The notes under the pieces: model-generated
Told to the model about the DNA's origin: nothing
Seen by the model: only the letters and a program-made list of their open reading frames with translations
Database searches by the model: none
Assembly: GCF_003412465.1 (NCBI RefSeq)
Contig: NZ_QTJV01000006.1
Location: 744,001-808,000, forward strand
Direction: 5' to 3'
Source: Chitinophaga silvisoli
GTDB lineage: Bacteria; Bacteroidota; Bacteroidia; Chitinophagales; Chitinophagaceae
DNA: 64,000 nt
Shown: positions 7,786 through 18,000 of the stretch, in pieces
Numbering within the stretch: position 1 is the stretch's first letter
Layout of the letters: each line of letters opens with the position of its first letter
Program-made: the position numbers and the translations under genes

Positions 7786-9097
7786 GATCCTTGTCCAGTT
7801 CCTGTTGCGGAATAGGATATAATGCTGCCCAGTCCTTCCAGAAACCGGGTTTCAAAGTGCCCAATACATTGTTGATAGTGCCCATGCGTTGCAGCGTGAG
7901 CCAGCGGTCTCCCCATTCACAAAATAGTTCCACTCTTCTCTCCTGCTCCACTGCCGCCAGGCAGGAGGTACGGGTATGATTGGCATCCAGCGGATCCAGT
8001 CCGGCAACAGCCCTGATCACGTTCAGATCTGCTATCGCATCAGTATAATTCTCCTGCCGTGCCCTTGCTTCTGCCCGTAACAGGTACAGTTCTGCCAGGC
8101 GGAAGACCATCAGGTACTCCCTTTTCTCATCGGTAGTAGTGGCCCGTTGTTTATATTTAAACGGATAATACCAGGTGTTGCCTCCATAAGTAAAAGACCG
8201 TGTCCAGGCAGTTTTGCGAAGGTCACCGGTTTCAAAGGCTGCCATCAGATCTGCTGACAACGGATAATAGGAAGCATCCCCCTCCAGCGGGATAAATAAT
8301 TGACCCGGCCAGGTAAATCCATTGTCGTTCCAGATCTGCAAAATCGCCTGGGGACTATTGTACAAAAAAGCACTATCCTGTACACATAACCGATACCTCC
8401 CTGAATTGAGGACCTGTGTAGCATAAAATTCCGCCGCTGGCGATTGCTCACTTTGCAGGCAGATCCTTGCCATCAGCATCATGGCCGCATCCTTGCCGGC
8501 CCTCACCCGCTCTCCTCCCGGAACCACTTCCGGCAAAAGATTGATGGCACTCTGCAATTCCTGTTGCATCCACACGGTGATGCTATCGGCCGGACTCCGG
8601 TATGCCTTTGCCGTTTGCTTTACGTCAGTCGTCGTAATATAAGGCACATCTCCCCAGCAGTTTATGAGATAATAGTAACACAGGGCCCGCATAAACTTCG
8701 CCTCCCCCTGCCATTGCAACACCTTGACTGTAGTGAGGCCATTAGGTGCAGACAATCCTTCCAGCACCGCATTACACCTGTAAATTACTTTATAGTAAGT
8801 GTTCCAGATCTGGTTCATCTGCGGATCGTCCGATGGAATACTATTGTTTAAGTAGCGCTGATAGTAAGTATTCAATGTATTGCCTTCATCAGCAGTCATC
8901 CCATTGATTACCGACAATAAATTGCCACTGTAATACATTCCCATGTTGTAATAAAGATCTGCCACAGCAGCATCGGCACTGGCATCGGAACTGAATACAC
9001 CATCGGCACTCTGCTCACTGTCCGCCGCAGGAACAGTCAGCAGTTTCCTGCACGATGTCAGGCAAAGCACCAGTATTATAATTCTTACATATACCAT
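7757..9097 (-). CDS. SusD/RagB-family outer-membrane lipoprotein
   Basis: Surface glycan- or nutrient-binding partner of the SusC transporter encoded 3 bp upstream. Seen: short lipoprotein signal with lipobox LTSC (C16); SusD N-terminal TPR-like region including NCWGDVPYI; C-terminal RagB/SusD signature ending in DPNLTQNPGY. At 446 residues it is at the short end for the family. The 3' end overlaps the convergent gene on the plus strand by 29 bases. The ligand is unknown: no hydrolase or other enzyme gene lies beside this SusCD pair. Confidence 0.93.
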   Translation of the reverse strand: MVYVRIIILVLCLTSCRKLLTVPAADSEQSADGVFSSDASADAAVADLYYNMGMYYSGNLLSVINGMTADEGNTLNTYYQRYLNNSIPSDDPQMNQIWNTYYKVIYRCNAVLEGLSAPNGLTTVKVLQWQGEAKFMRALCYYYLINCWGDVPYITTTDVKQTAKAYRSPADSITVWMQQELQSAINLLPEVVPGGERVRAGKDAAMMLMARICLQSEQSPAAEFYATQVLNSGRYRLCVQDSAFLYNSPQAILQIWNDNGFTWPGQLFIPLEGDASYYPLSADLMAAFETGDLRKTAWTRSFTYGGNTWYYPFKYKQRATTTDEKREYLMVFRLAELYLLRAEARARQENYTDAIADLNVIRAVAGLDPLDANHTRTSCLAAVEQERRVELFCEWGDRWLTLQRMGTINNVLGTLKPGFWKDWAALYPIPQQELDKDPNLTQNPGY

Positions 9098-9100
9098 GTA

Positions 9101-12100
9101 CTAAAGTGTTAACTGCATCCCCCCTGTGATGATTTTCATAGGTGGCAATGCCAGCTGTGTTTCCGGGTTTGCACCATTGTAAGGTGAAATGGTAATCAGA
9201 TCCTGCCCTGCTGCATACAGCCTGCATTTGCTGACATGTACCCGCTTTATCCAGGCAACAGGCAGTTCATAAGCCAGACTGATATTTCTGAGCCGCAGGT
9301 AAGATGCATCCATATAGGCAGCATTGGAAAGAGACAGTTTTGTAGTGAGATCAAAAGCCTCATTGCCGGGTGTGGCGCTGGCTCTTTGTACATTTGTCTT
9401 GTCTCCATAATACTGCCAGCGGTCGAGTGCAAAAATAGTTTCATTGCGCAGACTACCTGGTGCATTGACATATACCTGTCCCTGTTGCCTTACATATTGC
9501 AGGAACCAGCTGAGAGAAAATTGACCGAATGTAATATCGTTCGTAAATCCTACATAGTAACGGGGATCCCTGTTTGCAACAGTCACCAGGTCGTTTGCAC
9601 TGGAGAGATTCCCATCCTTGTTTACATCCTCAAACACCGCGACCCCTGTTTCAGGATTCACCCCCAGGAAATGATAACCTCTTACAATATTCAATGACTG
9701 ACCGATTGCAAAGATAGTGGCATAGGAAGATGCTGCCAATGCGGGGAAGGATTGTAATTTATTGGCAAAGAATGTAGCATTCACACTACTCTTCCAGTTC
9801 AGTTGCTTACTTCGTATATTAGAGGAAGTGAGTTCTATTTCCCATCCTTTATTGCGTACAATAGCTGGCAGGTTCGCCTGGTAACTGGCAAAACCGGAGA
9901 TGCCCGGCAACTGGTAACCGACTAACTGGTTGCTGCTCCAGTTTTCATACCGCGCTACCGCAAGGAAAAATCTGTCCTGCAGGAAACCCAGTTCCAGTGC
10001 AGCTTCCAGCTTCTTGTTTTCTTCCCAGCTATAATCGTCATTCGCAATACGCAGGGGTGCCAGTGTATTACTGTTCTGGTAATTGCCCCCGGGGCCATAG
10101 TTACTCATATATTGATAATCTGGGATCTGGTCATTGCCTGTAATACCACCACTTACCCGGAGCTTACCAAAACTCAGCCAGCGCAATTGTTTTAACCGGG
10201 GTTCTTCTGAGAAGATCCAGGCTGCACCAATCGCGCCGAAATCGCCGAACTGTCTGCCGGGACCAAAGCGGGAAGAACCATCTCTCCTGTAACTCACATT
10301 CAGCAGGTACTTATCCTGCCAGTTGTAATTCCATCTTGTAAAAAATGAGATATACCTGTATTCACCATGCGTATCGTCTTTGCGGATTACCGTATCAGCA
10401 CCTGCCAGGGAGCCTAAATTATTTTCATCTGCATAGCCACTGCCTTCGGCAAATTCTCCCCTGTTGCGGGTACGCTGGAAGGTACCTCCTACCAGTGCAT
10501 GCAGACTGCCCTTCGCTATGCGCATGGTATAATCTGCCTGTGGTTCTACGATGTAGCCTGACCGGATATTGTCCGCCACACGCACATAACTGCCGGTGGC
10601 AGATTCAGGATGCTGGGAAGACTGGGGGAAACTGAATGTCTGCCGCATATCAATTCGTGCATACCCACCGCTTAGCTTCAGGTAAAGGCCCGGATACAGG
10701 CGATAACGCAGCACGACATTGCTCAGTAAATTGCCTGTCTGACTATTGGCACGCTGTATTAAATACGCCGCCGGGTTATCGAGGTAGGTACCCCAGAAGA
10801 ATTTACCGTTGCGATCATACATGGGATAATCAGGAGGCAGGTTGATCAGCGAATAAAGATCGTTGGAAATGCTCCTGTTATAATCAGTGGTAAATAAGGT
10901 GGTACTGTTGACCTCAAAACGTTCATTTACATCGTGGTGTTGTATGCTGAAATGACCGCCTCCCCTGGCATAAGAAAGCGCTGCCGGCAGTACAGAACCC
11001 TGCCTGTAATAATTGCCTGCCAGTCGGAATGTAGTCAGCTCATTGCCACCGGAATAACTCAGCTGTACATTGGTCACGGGTGCTGTGCCCCCGGTCAGGT
11101 ATTTCTGCCAGTTCATATTGAGCGTGGTATCCCAGACCAATAGGTCAGGTGCGTCTGCTACCCCGGGGGTGATGCCGTCATTTTTAAATGCATCCCTGCG
11201 CATGGCCAGGTATTGAGGAGTATTCAACATGGGGAATGAACCGGCGGTACGGCCGGCACCCTGGTAGACGTTCAGTTCCAGCTGCGATGGGCCGGGTTTC
11301 CCTTTTTTGGTGCTGACAAGCACGACTCCATTGGCACCACGGGAACCATAGATGGCCGTAGCGTCGGCATCTTTAAGAATGTCGACACTTTCTATGTCGG
11401 AAGGATTAATGCTGTTAAAAGGGCTGATATAGCGCACAGCGCCCTGTAGTTCGTCCAGCTTGTTCAGCGGCGAGATGTCAAAAGGAACGCCATCGACAAT
11501 GAAGAGGGGATTATTCCCGGCTGCAATGGAATTACGGCCCCGGATATAGACTTTGATTTCGGCTCCCGGCAGGCCATTGGTATTCATCACGAGTAAGCCG
11601 GGAATCTGCCCCTGCAGGGCAGTGAGTGGATTTACGACCGGCTGACTTGCGATTTGCGCTGCAGTGATACGGTTTACATTTCCCGTCAGCAGGCGGCGGC
11701 TACTGGCTCCGTAACCAATTACCACAGCGGCATCCAGGCTGTTGACTGCTTCCGACAAATGAATCACATGCGTATGGAAAGGAGCCAAAACAGTATCCAG
11801 CGGTGCAAAGCCCAGTGATGAAATATGTAAGACAATATTGCGGGGTAGCTGGCGTAGTTCAAATGCGCCATCATTACCCGTAGTGATACCGCGGGAAGTA
11901 CCTTTGAGCATTACAGTCACACCTGGCACGGCCTGCTCTCCATCTGTACGGATGTACCCTTTCACCACATATTGCAGGGTATCCTGTGCGGGCGCAGCTG
12001 CAGCCGGGATATCGGTCCTGGCCGATTGCTGTAAAAAAATCCTGTTGTTCAGCAGTGTCCAGCTGATATGTTTATCCTGTAATACGATTTGTAAGATCTG

Positions 12101-12346
12101 ATCCCATGGCACCCTGCGAAAATGTGCATTCACTTGTTCCGTTTCATCCAGGATAGCATTGTCGAACACAAAATAATAACCGGTCTGCTTTGAAATACTT
12201 TTAAAGATCGCTGATAATGGAAGGTGTTTACCTACTACCGTTACTTTCGCACTGTGATCAGCAGTCTGGGCTAAAGCAGTGGACCGCAGTAATAAAAGGT
12301 ACAAAACACAGAGGGTTCCAATAACGCTACAAACATGCTTGGCCAT
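9101..12346 (-). CDS. SusC/RagA-family TonB-dependent transporter with STN domain
   Basis: Outer-membrane TonB-dependent importer of 1081 residues. Seen: signal peptide (1-26); STN (secretin/TonB short N-terminal) domain about 32-112, the part that signals to a FecR anti-sigma factor; carboxypeptidase-regulatory-like domain about 126-205; plug beginning near VVIGYGASSRRLLTGNVNRI with the SusC hallmark GSRGANGVVLVSTKKG; then the beta-barrel to a C-terminal aromatic-rich end. The STN domain fits the upstream sigma/FecR genes: substrate binding is expected to activate the ECF sigma. SusD starts 3 bp downstream. Confidence 0.95.
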   Translation of the reverse strand: MAKHVCSVIGTLCVLYLLLLRSTALAQTADHSAKVTVVGKHLPLSAIFKSISKQTGYYFVFDNAILDETEQVNAHFRRVPWDQILQIVLQDKHISWTLLNNRIFLQQSARTDIPAAAAPAQDTLQYVVKGYIRTDGEQAVPGVTVMLKGTSRGITTGNDGAFELRQLPRNIVLHISSLGFAPLDTVLAPFHTHVIHLSEAVNSLDAAVVIGYGASSRRLLTGNVNRITAAQIASQPVVNPLTALQGQIPGLLVMNTNGLPGAEIKVYIRGRNSIAAGNNPLFIVDGVPFDISPLNKLDELQGAVRYISPFNSINPSDIESVDILKDADATAIYGSRGANGVVLVSTKKGKPGPSQLELNVYQGAGRTAGSFPMLNTPQYLAMRRDAFKNDGITPGVADAPDLLVWDTTLNMNWQKYLTGGTAPVTNVQLSYSGGNELTTFRLAGNYYRQGSVLPAALSYARGGGHFSIQHHDVNERFEVNSTTLFTTDYNRSISNDLYSLINLPPDYPMYDRNGKFFWGTYLDNPAAYLIQRANSQTGNLLSNVVLRYRLYPGLYLKLSGGYARIDMRQTFSFPQSSQHPESATGSYVRVADNIRSGYIVEPQADYTMRIAKGSLHALVGGTFQRTRNRGEFAEGSGYADENNLGSLAGADTVIRKDDTHGEYRYISFFTRWNYNWQDKYLLNVSYRRDGSSRFGPGRQFGDFGAIGAAWIFSEEPRLKQLRWLSFGKLRVSGGITGNDQIPDYQYMSNYGPGGNYQNSNTLAPLRIANDDYSWEENKKLEAALELGFLQDRFFLAVARYENWSSNQLVGYQLPGISGFASYQANLPAIVRNKGWEIELTSSNIRSKQLNWKSSVNATFFANKLQSFPALAASSYATIFAIGQSLNIVRGYHFLGVNPETGVAVFEDVNKDGNLSSANDLVTVANRDPRYYVGFTNDITFGQFSLSWFLQYVRQQGQVYVNAPGSLRNETIFALDRWQYYGDKTNVQRASATPGNEAFDLTTKLSLSNAAYMDASYLRLRNISLAYELPVAWIKRVHVSKCRLYAAGQDLITISPYNGANPETQLALPPMKIITGGMQLTL

Positions 12347-12457
12347 CCTTGAGTTTTAAGGTACGGATTTGTTGGCTTCTTCTGACAAGTTTTGAATTGG
12401 TTGAGTTTTAATCACAACGTAATATGCTTCCGTCCTGAAAGAACGCTCTTCAAATAC

Positions 12458-12543
12458 CTTCGTCTTAAAGGAACGCGTTAATTAATTGCCTTCGTCTTAG
12501 TGTTAATTGCTTTCGTCTTAGTTAATTGCTTGCTTTCGTCTTA
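12458..12543. repeat. Short direct repeats upstream of susC (TTCGTCTTA units)
   Basis: Four copies of (C/T)TTCGTCTTA begin at 12458, 12490, 12511 and 12534. The last three are each preceded by TTAATTGC, giving units of about 21-23 bp. They fill much of the 231-bp gap between fecR and susC, where an ECF-dependent promoter or an operator would be expected. No -33/-7 housekeeping promoter box was found there. Confidence 0.7.
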
Positions 12544-12577
12544 ATTGAATAAAGGCAAGCTTTTTAAGCCAGCCTTC

Positions 12578-13843
12578 CTAATTGTTGGCACTAAGATATA
12601 TCTTCTCTGCTGTAATGTGATATGATATTCCGGAAGTTTTTTTCAGACCATCGAGGAATTCGGTGATAGCATGGTCTCTTTCTATCACACCGGTGAGCAT
12701 TTTATGGGTCAGGCTTGTGTCTTCAAAAACAAGGGTTTTGCCATACCAGTGGCGAATCACCGCATCCAATGAACTGAGTGACTGGTTGTAATAAGCATAC
12801 TCGCCCTTACGCCATCCCAGTGTAATGTTTTCATCAAATGCACGTACTAATTGTGAATGCCCTGCTGAGTAAACGGTTTCCATACCAGGCTTTAGCAGCA
12901 CCGGATTTTCATGGCTGCGGGCAGTACTCACACTCCCCTGTACCAGGGAGGTAACCACCAGGCTGTCAGAATAAGCATTGATATTAAAAGCGGTTCCCAG
13001 GACTTTGGTATCGATTGAACCTGTGTGCACAATGAAAGGATGCGCGGCATCAGGCGCAATATTGAAATATGCCTCTCCTTCCAGGTAGACCTCCCTGGTG
13101 CTTCCATTGAAAGCAAAAGGAAAACGGAGCCGGGAAAAGGCATTGAGGTGTACCTGTGAACCATCGGCGAGTACTACCCTATAATCACGGCCTGTAGGCA
13201 CCAGCAGGGTATTCCAGCCATTAGCATTGCCGGTAGAGGTAAAGGTTAGCTGGCCAGGTACCGGGTGCAGCCTGGCCTGCAGGGCAGTAATATCTTCGCT
13301 GTTGTTTTCCGGCAGACTGATAGTATCGCCATTCTCCAGCAGGAGCCTGATTGCGCCGCTGGTATTGGTATGAGCCATTAATACATTTCCGCCGCGTTTA
13401 TGTCCTGAAACCAGGAAAAACAGCCCTATGGTAACTAAAACAAGAAAACTGGCAGCTGCCAGCCAAAGTTTTGAAGGAGATTTTTTAATGATTTGAATTT
13501 GATCGGGGGCATCTTCCTGTTCCTCTTTTTCTGTGGCCTGTGCGCCGACTTTTTCAGTGGCTTGTTCTCCGGATTTTTCCGGTTCCTGTGCTCCTGTTTT
13601 TGCTCCATCAGCCTGATCTGCTTCCAGGAGAGACAAAACCTTCCCCCATGCCATTTCATTGTACACATCGGTCATAAAGCCGGGGCCAGCAGCCGTCAAC
13701 GCCTCTTCCATTTCGTTCAGACAACGCTGTACATTAGGATCCTCCGCGGCCGCCTTGTTCAGGATGTCGAGATTTTCCCTGGTGATTTCACCACTCAACT
13801 TTTCCAGAATCAGCTGAAAGATATGTTCTTCGTTATGAATCAT
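12578..13843 (-). CDS. FecR-family anti-sigma factor
   Basis: Inner-membrane anti-sigma/signal-transduction protein of 421 residues. Seen: cytoplasmic anti-sigma region 1-75, an acidic low-complexity linker 78-115 with two near-identical QATEK units, one transmembrane helix 126-146, FecR domain about 185-315 (VPTGRDYRVVLADGS, EGEAYFNI, LGTAFNINAY), and a C-terminal DUF4974/STN-like domain from about 345 (LDAVIRHWYGKTLVFED). It lies 65 bp downstream of the sigma gene and upstream of susC/susD, the classical sigma-FecR-SusCD order. It should receive the signal from the STN domain of the 1081-residue SusC. Confidence 0.93.
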   Translation of the reverse strand: MIHNEEHIFQLILEKLSGEITRENLDILNKAAAEDPNVQRCLNEMEEALTAAGPGFMTDVYNEMAWGKVLSLLEADQADGAKTGAQEPEKSGEQATEKVGAQATEKEEQEDAPDQIQIIKKSPSKLWLAAASFLVLVTIGLFFLVSGHKRGGNVLMAHTNTSGAIRLLLENGDTISLPENNSEDITALQARLHPVPGQLTFTSTGNANGWNTLLVPTGRDYRVVLADGSQVHLNAFSRLRFPFAFNGSTREVYLEGEAYFNIAPDAAHPFIVHTGSIDTKVLGTAFNINAYSDSLVVTSLVQGSVSTARSHENPVLLKPGMETVYSAGHSQLVRAFDENITLGWRKGEYAYYNQSLSSLDAVIRHWYGKTLVFEDTSLTHKMLTGVIERDHAITEFLDGLKKTSGISYHITAEKIYLSANN

Positions 13844-13908
13844 TGGGCTAAAAAAAGAAAGTTGTCACCTACTACAGGCGACAGGTTTTTCGTTGGCATT
13901 AATAATTA

Positions 13909-14400
13909 CTATTTGCGAAGCCTGAGTGTTCTGAGGACTTCTCTGCATAACTGTTTAGCGTATAGGACACCGTTTTCCATTATTCTTTTAAACTGTTCTC
14001 CTCTGTCTTTTTCAGGAGAGGAAAAACTCAGCGCGCCGTTCATATCCACCTGGTTATAGGGTGTCGGTAAAGGAAACTCAACGTGGCGGACCATCAATAA
14101 GCCGGGATCTGCGGAAAAGCTGTCGTTTGAATCACTTTTCCTTACCAGATTAACACAACTGTTGTGTACCATTTTGTATAAATACCCACCCATAGAGTGG
14201 TCTATTTCCAGATATAACTGCTCCTCCCATACCTGTACGAATACATGCTGTACCAGCTGCTCGGCCTCCTCCATTACAGTCAGCATCGTCCTGGCCTTCA
14301 GGCATAAGGGCTTATAATACTTCATAAAGAAATATTGATAAGCTTTCAAATCTCCGCCTTTCAGGGCAGCCAGCATTACCGAATCATCCATATACTGCAT
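13909..14400 (-). CDS. ECF RNA polymerase sigma factor with abnormal region 4
   Basis: Seen: sigma region 2 at about 18-88 (YQYFFMKYYKPLCLKARTML ... VWEEQ ... YLYKMVHNSCVNLVRK), as in Bacteroidota ECF factors paired with FecR. Region 4 is not present in its usual form. The expected LPPQCREVF...EIA...S..TV pattern cannot be found in residues 90-163; only the end (about 134-163, EQFKRIMENG...LRTLRLRK) loosely resembles a shortened helix-turn-helix. The total of 163 residues is about 20-30 short of the norm. Other frames of this stretch contain stops and do not restore region 4. The gene may be a degraded or a strongly diverged sigma factor. Confidence 0.8.
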   Translation of the reverse strand: MQYMDDSVMLAALKGGDLKAYQYFFMKYYKPLCLKARTMLTVMEEAEQLVQHVFVQVWEEQLYLEIDHSMGGYLYKMVHNSCVNLVRKSDSNDSFSADPGLLMVRHVEFPLPTPYNQVDMNGALSFSSPEKDRGEQFKRIMENGVLYAKQLCREVLRTLRLRK

Positions 14401-14690
14401 ACAGCGTGTTTTTGGGAAAAACGTTAACAGTTATTACCGTAAATATCATATTTCCCTGATCGCCACAACGTTAATACCATGTTAACAGGTATATTTTACG
14501 TTTTTTTGGCCGCCTATGGCTGGTTCCGGTAGGCAAATTCATGTAAAATTTACCCTCTAAAACCGGGATAAACCTACGATTTATTAACTGAACAAAGATC
14601 GCTTTATTGCTTTAACGATTTAGTTTTTTTGGGTAATTTTTAAAGTTATCCAGGTAAAAAAAGCCCCCGCAGGTGCAGGGGCTATGAAAA
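14401..14690. other. Intergenic region upstream of the sigma gene
   Basis: 290 bases, AT-rich, holding the presumed sigma promoter and, at its left-gene end in the minus sense, the terminator of the receiver gene. The motif ACGTTAA occurs twice (near 14424 and 14469) together with TGTTAAC. No gene was seen. Confidence 0.5.
14655..14683 (-). terminator. Intrinsic terminator of the kinase/receiver operon
   Basis: On the minus strand AGCCCCTGCACCTGCGGGGGCT is followed by TTTTTTTACC, 8 bp after the stop of the receiver gene at 14691. Strong stem with a seven-T run. Confidence 0.88.
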
Positions 14691-15059
14691 TCAAATAATT
14701 ATTGTTGTTCTAAGGAGTTCCAGCAGCACATCCACATCTATCGGCTTACTCACATACCCATTCGCCCCTGCTGCCAGGCATTTTTCCCGGTCTCCCACCA
14801 TCGCCTGGGCCGTTACCGCTATTACCGGGATCTCCACCAGCTCAGGGTCTTTCCTTATGATGGACAGCGCTTCATACCCATCCATTTCCGGCATCATCAT
14901 ATCCATCAATACCACCTTCACATCCTTTTCCGCTTTCAATGTCGCGATTCCCGCAGGTGCATCTGTTGCAGTTAACACCTCAAATCCTTTTGCCTTTAAT
15001 ACCAACCTTAATGCGTAAATGTTACGCGAGTCGTCGTCTATAATCAGAATCTTTTTCAT
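14691..15059 (-). CDS. Single-domain response regulator (CheY-like)
   Basis: A 122-residue stand-alone receiver. Seen: acidic pocket IDDD (7-10), phosphoacceptor D53 in VVLMDMMMPEMDG, T at TAQAM and K in VSKPIDV. There is no output domain. It starts 7 bp after the stop of the hybrid kinase on the same strand, so it is probably part of the same phosphorelay, either as phosphate acceptor or as a sink. It is very similar in sequence to the last receiver of the kinase (both have the LMDMMMPEMDGYE signature and the GDREKC.AGA.GYVSKP/DYISKP tail), suggesting an internal duplication. Confidence 0.94.
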   Translation of the reverse strand: MKKILIIDDDSRNIYALRLVLKAKGFEVLTATDAPAGIATLKAEKDVKVVLMDMMMPEMDGYEALSIIRKDPELVEIPVIAVTAQAMVGDREKCLAAGANGYVSKPIDVDVLLELLRTTIII

Positions 15060-15066
15060 GTGTCTT

Positions 15067-18000
15067 TTAAACGTTACGGGAATTATCGTACAACCATACC
15101 CTCAGCAAGGATACCAGCTGGTCAATATCTACAGGTTTCGAAATATAATCGGAAGCGCCCGCACGGATACATTTTTCCCTATCCCCGATCATCGTCTTGG
15201 CAGTCACCGCCAGTATAGGCAGGTGGCGGTACCTCGGTACCTGCCGGATCATGCGGATCGTTTCATATCCATCCATTTCCGGCATCATCATATCCATCAG
15301 CACAATGTCTATATCACCGTTATTCTCCAGCTGCTGCATCGCTTCTTTACCATCCAGTGCCGATACAATCTTCATTTTATGCTGCTCCAATGCTTTAGTC
15401 AGCGAGAAGATATTTCTTACATCATCGTCCGCTATCAGCACCGTCTTGCCATTCAATACTTCTTTCAGACTACCCAGCTGCCTGCGGCTTGGCTTCTGAC
15501 CTCCTTTTTCCTCTACCAGGTGCAGGAAGAGCGCTACCTCATCCAGCATACGCTGATAGGAATGCGCCGTTTTGATCACAATACTATCCGCATACTGGCG
15601 AATCCTGTTTTCCTCCGCGCGTGACAGGTTCTTACCTGTAAAAATGATGATTGGCAGATTCTCCAGGCCCGGATTATTCTTCACCGTTTCCAGTGTTTCA
15701 TAGGCATGCTGGTCAGGTACCCCCATATCAAGGATCACACAGTTCACATCCTGTTTTTGCAGGGCCGTAATACTGCTGCTAATATTGCCGGTGATTTCTG
15801 TACTTACATTAAAGTTCTCCAGGAAGTAAGCGAGTGCCTGTGCATGCTTAGGATTCTCCTCCACGATCAACACTTTCTTAGGTCCCTTGCTCAGCGCTTC
15901 CTCCAGTTGCTGGAAGATGCGTGGCATCTGCTCCAGCGCCAGGGGCTTGTTGATGAAATCAACCGCACCTTTCTGCAGGCTCTCACGTTTTGCATCCATA
16001 CTCGATACAATATGTACGGGTATATGACGCGTTGCCGGGTTAGACTTCAGGGCATCCATCACCTGCCAGCCACTCTGTACCGGCAGAACGATGTCCAGCA
16101 GGATGGCTACCGGCTTGTACTTCAATGCCCATTCCAGGCCCTGGTCACCTCTTACTGCCACAATCCCTTTATACCCACGTTTACGGGTAAAGTCGAGCAA
16201 TATGCGGGCATAGCTGGTATCATCCTCTACAATCAGGATGATCTTATCATTTGCCCTGATGTCGTTCCTGTCGTCAGGAATTTCATCCGGAATAGCACTC
16301 GCTATAAAGTCAGCGTACTTATCTACAGGTTGCTGCGCCTCCTGCCATACCTTCTCTGCCTGTTCCTGCGTAGGTTCCGGTGCCAGTTCTTTTTCCACTT
16401 CTTCCGGATGTATAGGAATGGTCACCATGAATTCACTGCCATGATCCGGTTCTGAATCCAGTTTCAGTTCACCATGGAGTAACTTCGTCAGTTCACGGCT
16501 GATGGAAAGTCCCAGCCCCGTTCCACCGTACTTACGACGGGTAGAGCCATCGGCCTGCTGGAAGGCTTCAAAGATAACTGCCTGCTTATCCTTCGGAATA
16601 CCTATACCTGTGTCTCTCACCGAAAACCGTACATAATTGCTCTGGTCAGGCAACAGCCCTACCTGCAGCGTTACTCCGCCTTTAGCTGTAAATTTCAGTG
16701 CATTGGACAACAGATTTTTCAGGATCTGTTCCAGGCGCATTTTATCAGTTTCGATCAATGCCGGTGCATCTGCAAGAATGTTGACATTGAAACTCAGGTT
16801 CTTTTCCCTGGCGATCGGTGCAAACAGGGATTCCATGTCTGTACAGATTTCGTGAACTGGAACGTTGGCAAACTCCAGGTCCATCTTACCGGCTTCAATC
16901 TTGGAGAGATCCAGGATTTCATCGATCAGGTTCAGGAGTCCCTTACCGGAGCTCTGGATGACGCGGGCTGATTCTATCTGGTCATCCAGCAGGTTGCCTT
17001 CGTTATTCTCTGCCATGAGGCGGCTCAGGAGCAGGATGGAGTTCAGTGGCGTACGGAGTTCGTGCGACATGTTCGCCAGGAACTCTGATTTGTACTTGGT
17101 ACTTACTTCCAGTTCCTCTGCTTTCTTCTGGATTTCCAGGTTGCGTTCCACAATCACCTGGTTCCGGTCTTCCAGCATGCGGGAGCGCTCTTCCAGTTCC
17201 TGGTTGGCCTGTTGCAGTTCCTCCTGCTGTACGCGGAGTTCCTCTTCAGATGCCTGCAGTTTCTGCGCCTGTGCTTCCAGCTCTGTATTGATATTTTCGA
17301 GTTCGGAGTGCTGGGTTTGCAGCTCTTCCGCCTGTGCCTGTGTTTCTTCCAGCAGTTCCTGCAGGCGGCGGCGATTCTCTGCCGTGATGATGGCGAGACC
17401 TATATTGTGACTCACCTCTTCCAGGAAAGCAACATCGTTCTGCGTATAAGGAGTCAGGCTTGCCAGTTCGATTACACCTTTGATCCTGCCTTCGTAGTTG
17501 ATCGGAACAGTGATGATGCTTGTTGGCTTTATCTCACCGGATGCATAGCTGATACTGATATGTTCAGGTGCTATATCCGTGATTAAAATTGTTCTGCCAC
17601 TGGCAGCACACTGCCCTACCAGCCCATGACCGAAAGTTATTTCTTCTCTTTCTGCAGGAGGTATAAAAGCATAGCTACCGGAGAGCCACAGTCTCTTTCC
17701 GGAATCATTCACATATAAAGCACCTACCTGGCTATGGGTATATTCAGCAAGATATTCGATGATGTGGGCCGCGAGCATTTCTACCGTCTTCTCTCCCACC
17801 ATTTTGGTATTCAGTCCGGCCACGCCTGTCTGGTGCCATTCTTTATCACCCAGCAGTTTGAAAGAAGTTTCAAGGGAACTGGCCATCCTATTGAGGGCAT
17901 AGGACAAACTACCCAGGCCATCCTGCTCCTCGTCATTCACGCGGGTAGCATAATCGCCTGCCGAAATCTTCTCAGCTATGCTGCGGATGATATCGATTCG

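Noticed and set aside
12458..12543. CRISPR array
   Set aside because: Units are about 10-20 bp with almost no spacers and no cas genes nearby.
16865..17410. 181-codon plus-strand frame opposite the hybrid kinase
   Set aside because: Extremely Ser/Cys-rich, reverse complement of the Glu/Gln coiled-coil coding sequence; artefact.
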